Source: RGDT01 sp964630925 (GTDB lineage Bacteria; Planctomycetota; Planctomycetia; Gemmatales; Gemmataceae). Taken from it: DNA of 10,440 nt. The notes beneath the pieces are model-generated. The model ran no database searches. It had not been told where the DNA came from and was given only the letters and a program-made list of their open reading frames with translations. This document shows, piece by piece, positions 10,197 to 10,440 of this stretch (its first letter is position 1; the number at the start of each line of letters is the position of its first letter). Location: the NCBI GenBank assembly GCA_964630925.1, contig CAZVZK010000247.1:1-10440 (forward strand), read 5' to 3'. The position numbers were made by a program, and so were the translations under genes.

Positions 10197-10440
10197 TGAG
10201 GGGGACGATTCAGGAGAAACAAGGCTGTCGAGGCCGCCAGGTCTTGCTCCTCTCGATCTGGGCCAGGTCAGGGTTGAAGCTGCGGAACTTCCTCGACCGC
10301 GTGCTCCCGTTGCCCATGTCAGCCTTCGGCTCGTGCGCAGCCCGAGGGGCGGAAGTCAGGTCCCCAGAGGGCAGACCTGCGTCCTCAGGCCTTCCAAGGT
10401 GGCTTGACATCGCTATAACAGTAGTGCCCTGAGCGAGATA
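10197..10440. other. Right flank upstream of the operon, probable promoter region
   Basis: These 244 bases precede the ATPase gene and are where an operon promoter is expected. A TATAGC near 10418-10413 on the minus strand, inside TGTTATAGC, is a possible -10 element, but I see no convincing -35, and other sigma-factor types are possible. A 66-codon open frame on the minus strand (10410-10210) ends 13 bases before the ATPase ATG. It has no clear ribosome binding site and encodes nothing I recognise; it could be chance in GC-rich DNA or a leader peptide. No tRNA, operator palindrome or mobile element was seen. Confidence 0.35.

Overview
The window carries one compact, single-strand cassette. 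Five genes, all read on the minus strand (right to left), fill nearly the whole 10.4 kb. In transcription order they are: a ParA/MinD-type P-loop ATPase of the KGGVGR variant with a helical, TPR-like C-terminal half (8169-10196); a type I restriction-modification methyltransferase subunit HsdM with a long coiled-coil extension (5471-8137); the specificity subunit HsdS (4207-5478); the restriction and translocation subunit HsdR (954-4187); and a small YgjP-like zinc metallopeptidase (256-957). Gaps are 31 bp (ATPase to hsdM), an 8-bp overlap (hsdM/hsdS), 19 bp (hsdS to hsdR, holding a strong Shine-Dalgarno sequence) and a 4-bp ATGA overlap (hsdR/peptidase). This spacing is what one operon would show.

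The DNA is GC-rich (about 72% in a 60-base sample of hsdR), except in hsdS, where samples fall to 38-50%, mainly in the target-recognition parts. The genes are bacterial. The GC content and general style would fit a planctomycete or another high-GC soil or water bacterium, but the window has no rRNA or taxonomic marker, so this is a guess.

HsdM, HsdS and HsdR together should form a complete type I enzyme: HsdS reads a bipartite DNA site, HsdM methylates adenine in it, and HsdR translocates and cuts unmodified DNA. All key motifs are present, so the system looks intact. The two flanking genes are not part of the minimal enzyme. Peptidases of the YgjP/DUF45 type are, as I recall, repeatedly found next to hsdR, with unclear purpose. 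The KGGVGR ATPase belongs to a group that I recall from bacterial conflict and signalling systems. Its placement as the first gene of the apparent operon is the most interesting feature here: it may regulate, sense for, or add an extra output to the restriction system.

The ends, 1-255 and 10197-10440, hold no gene I can support. The right end should contain the operon promoter. No tRNA, rRNA, CRISPR array, insertion sequence or attachment site was seen.
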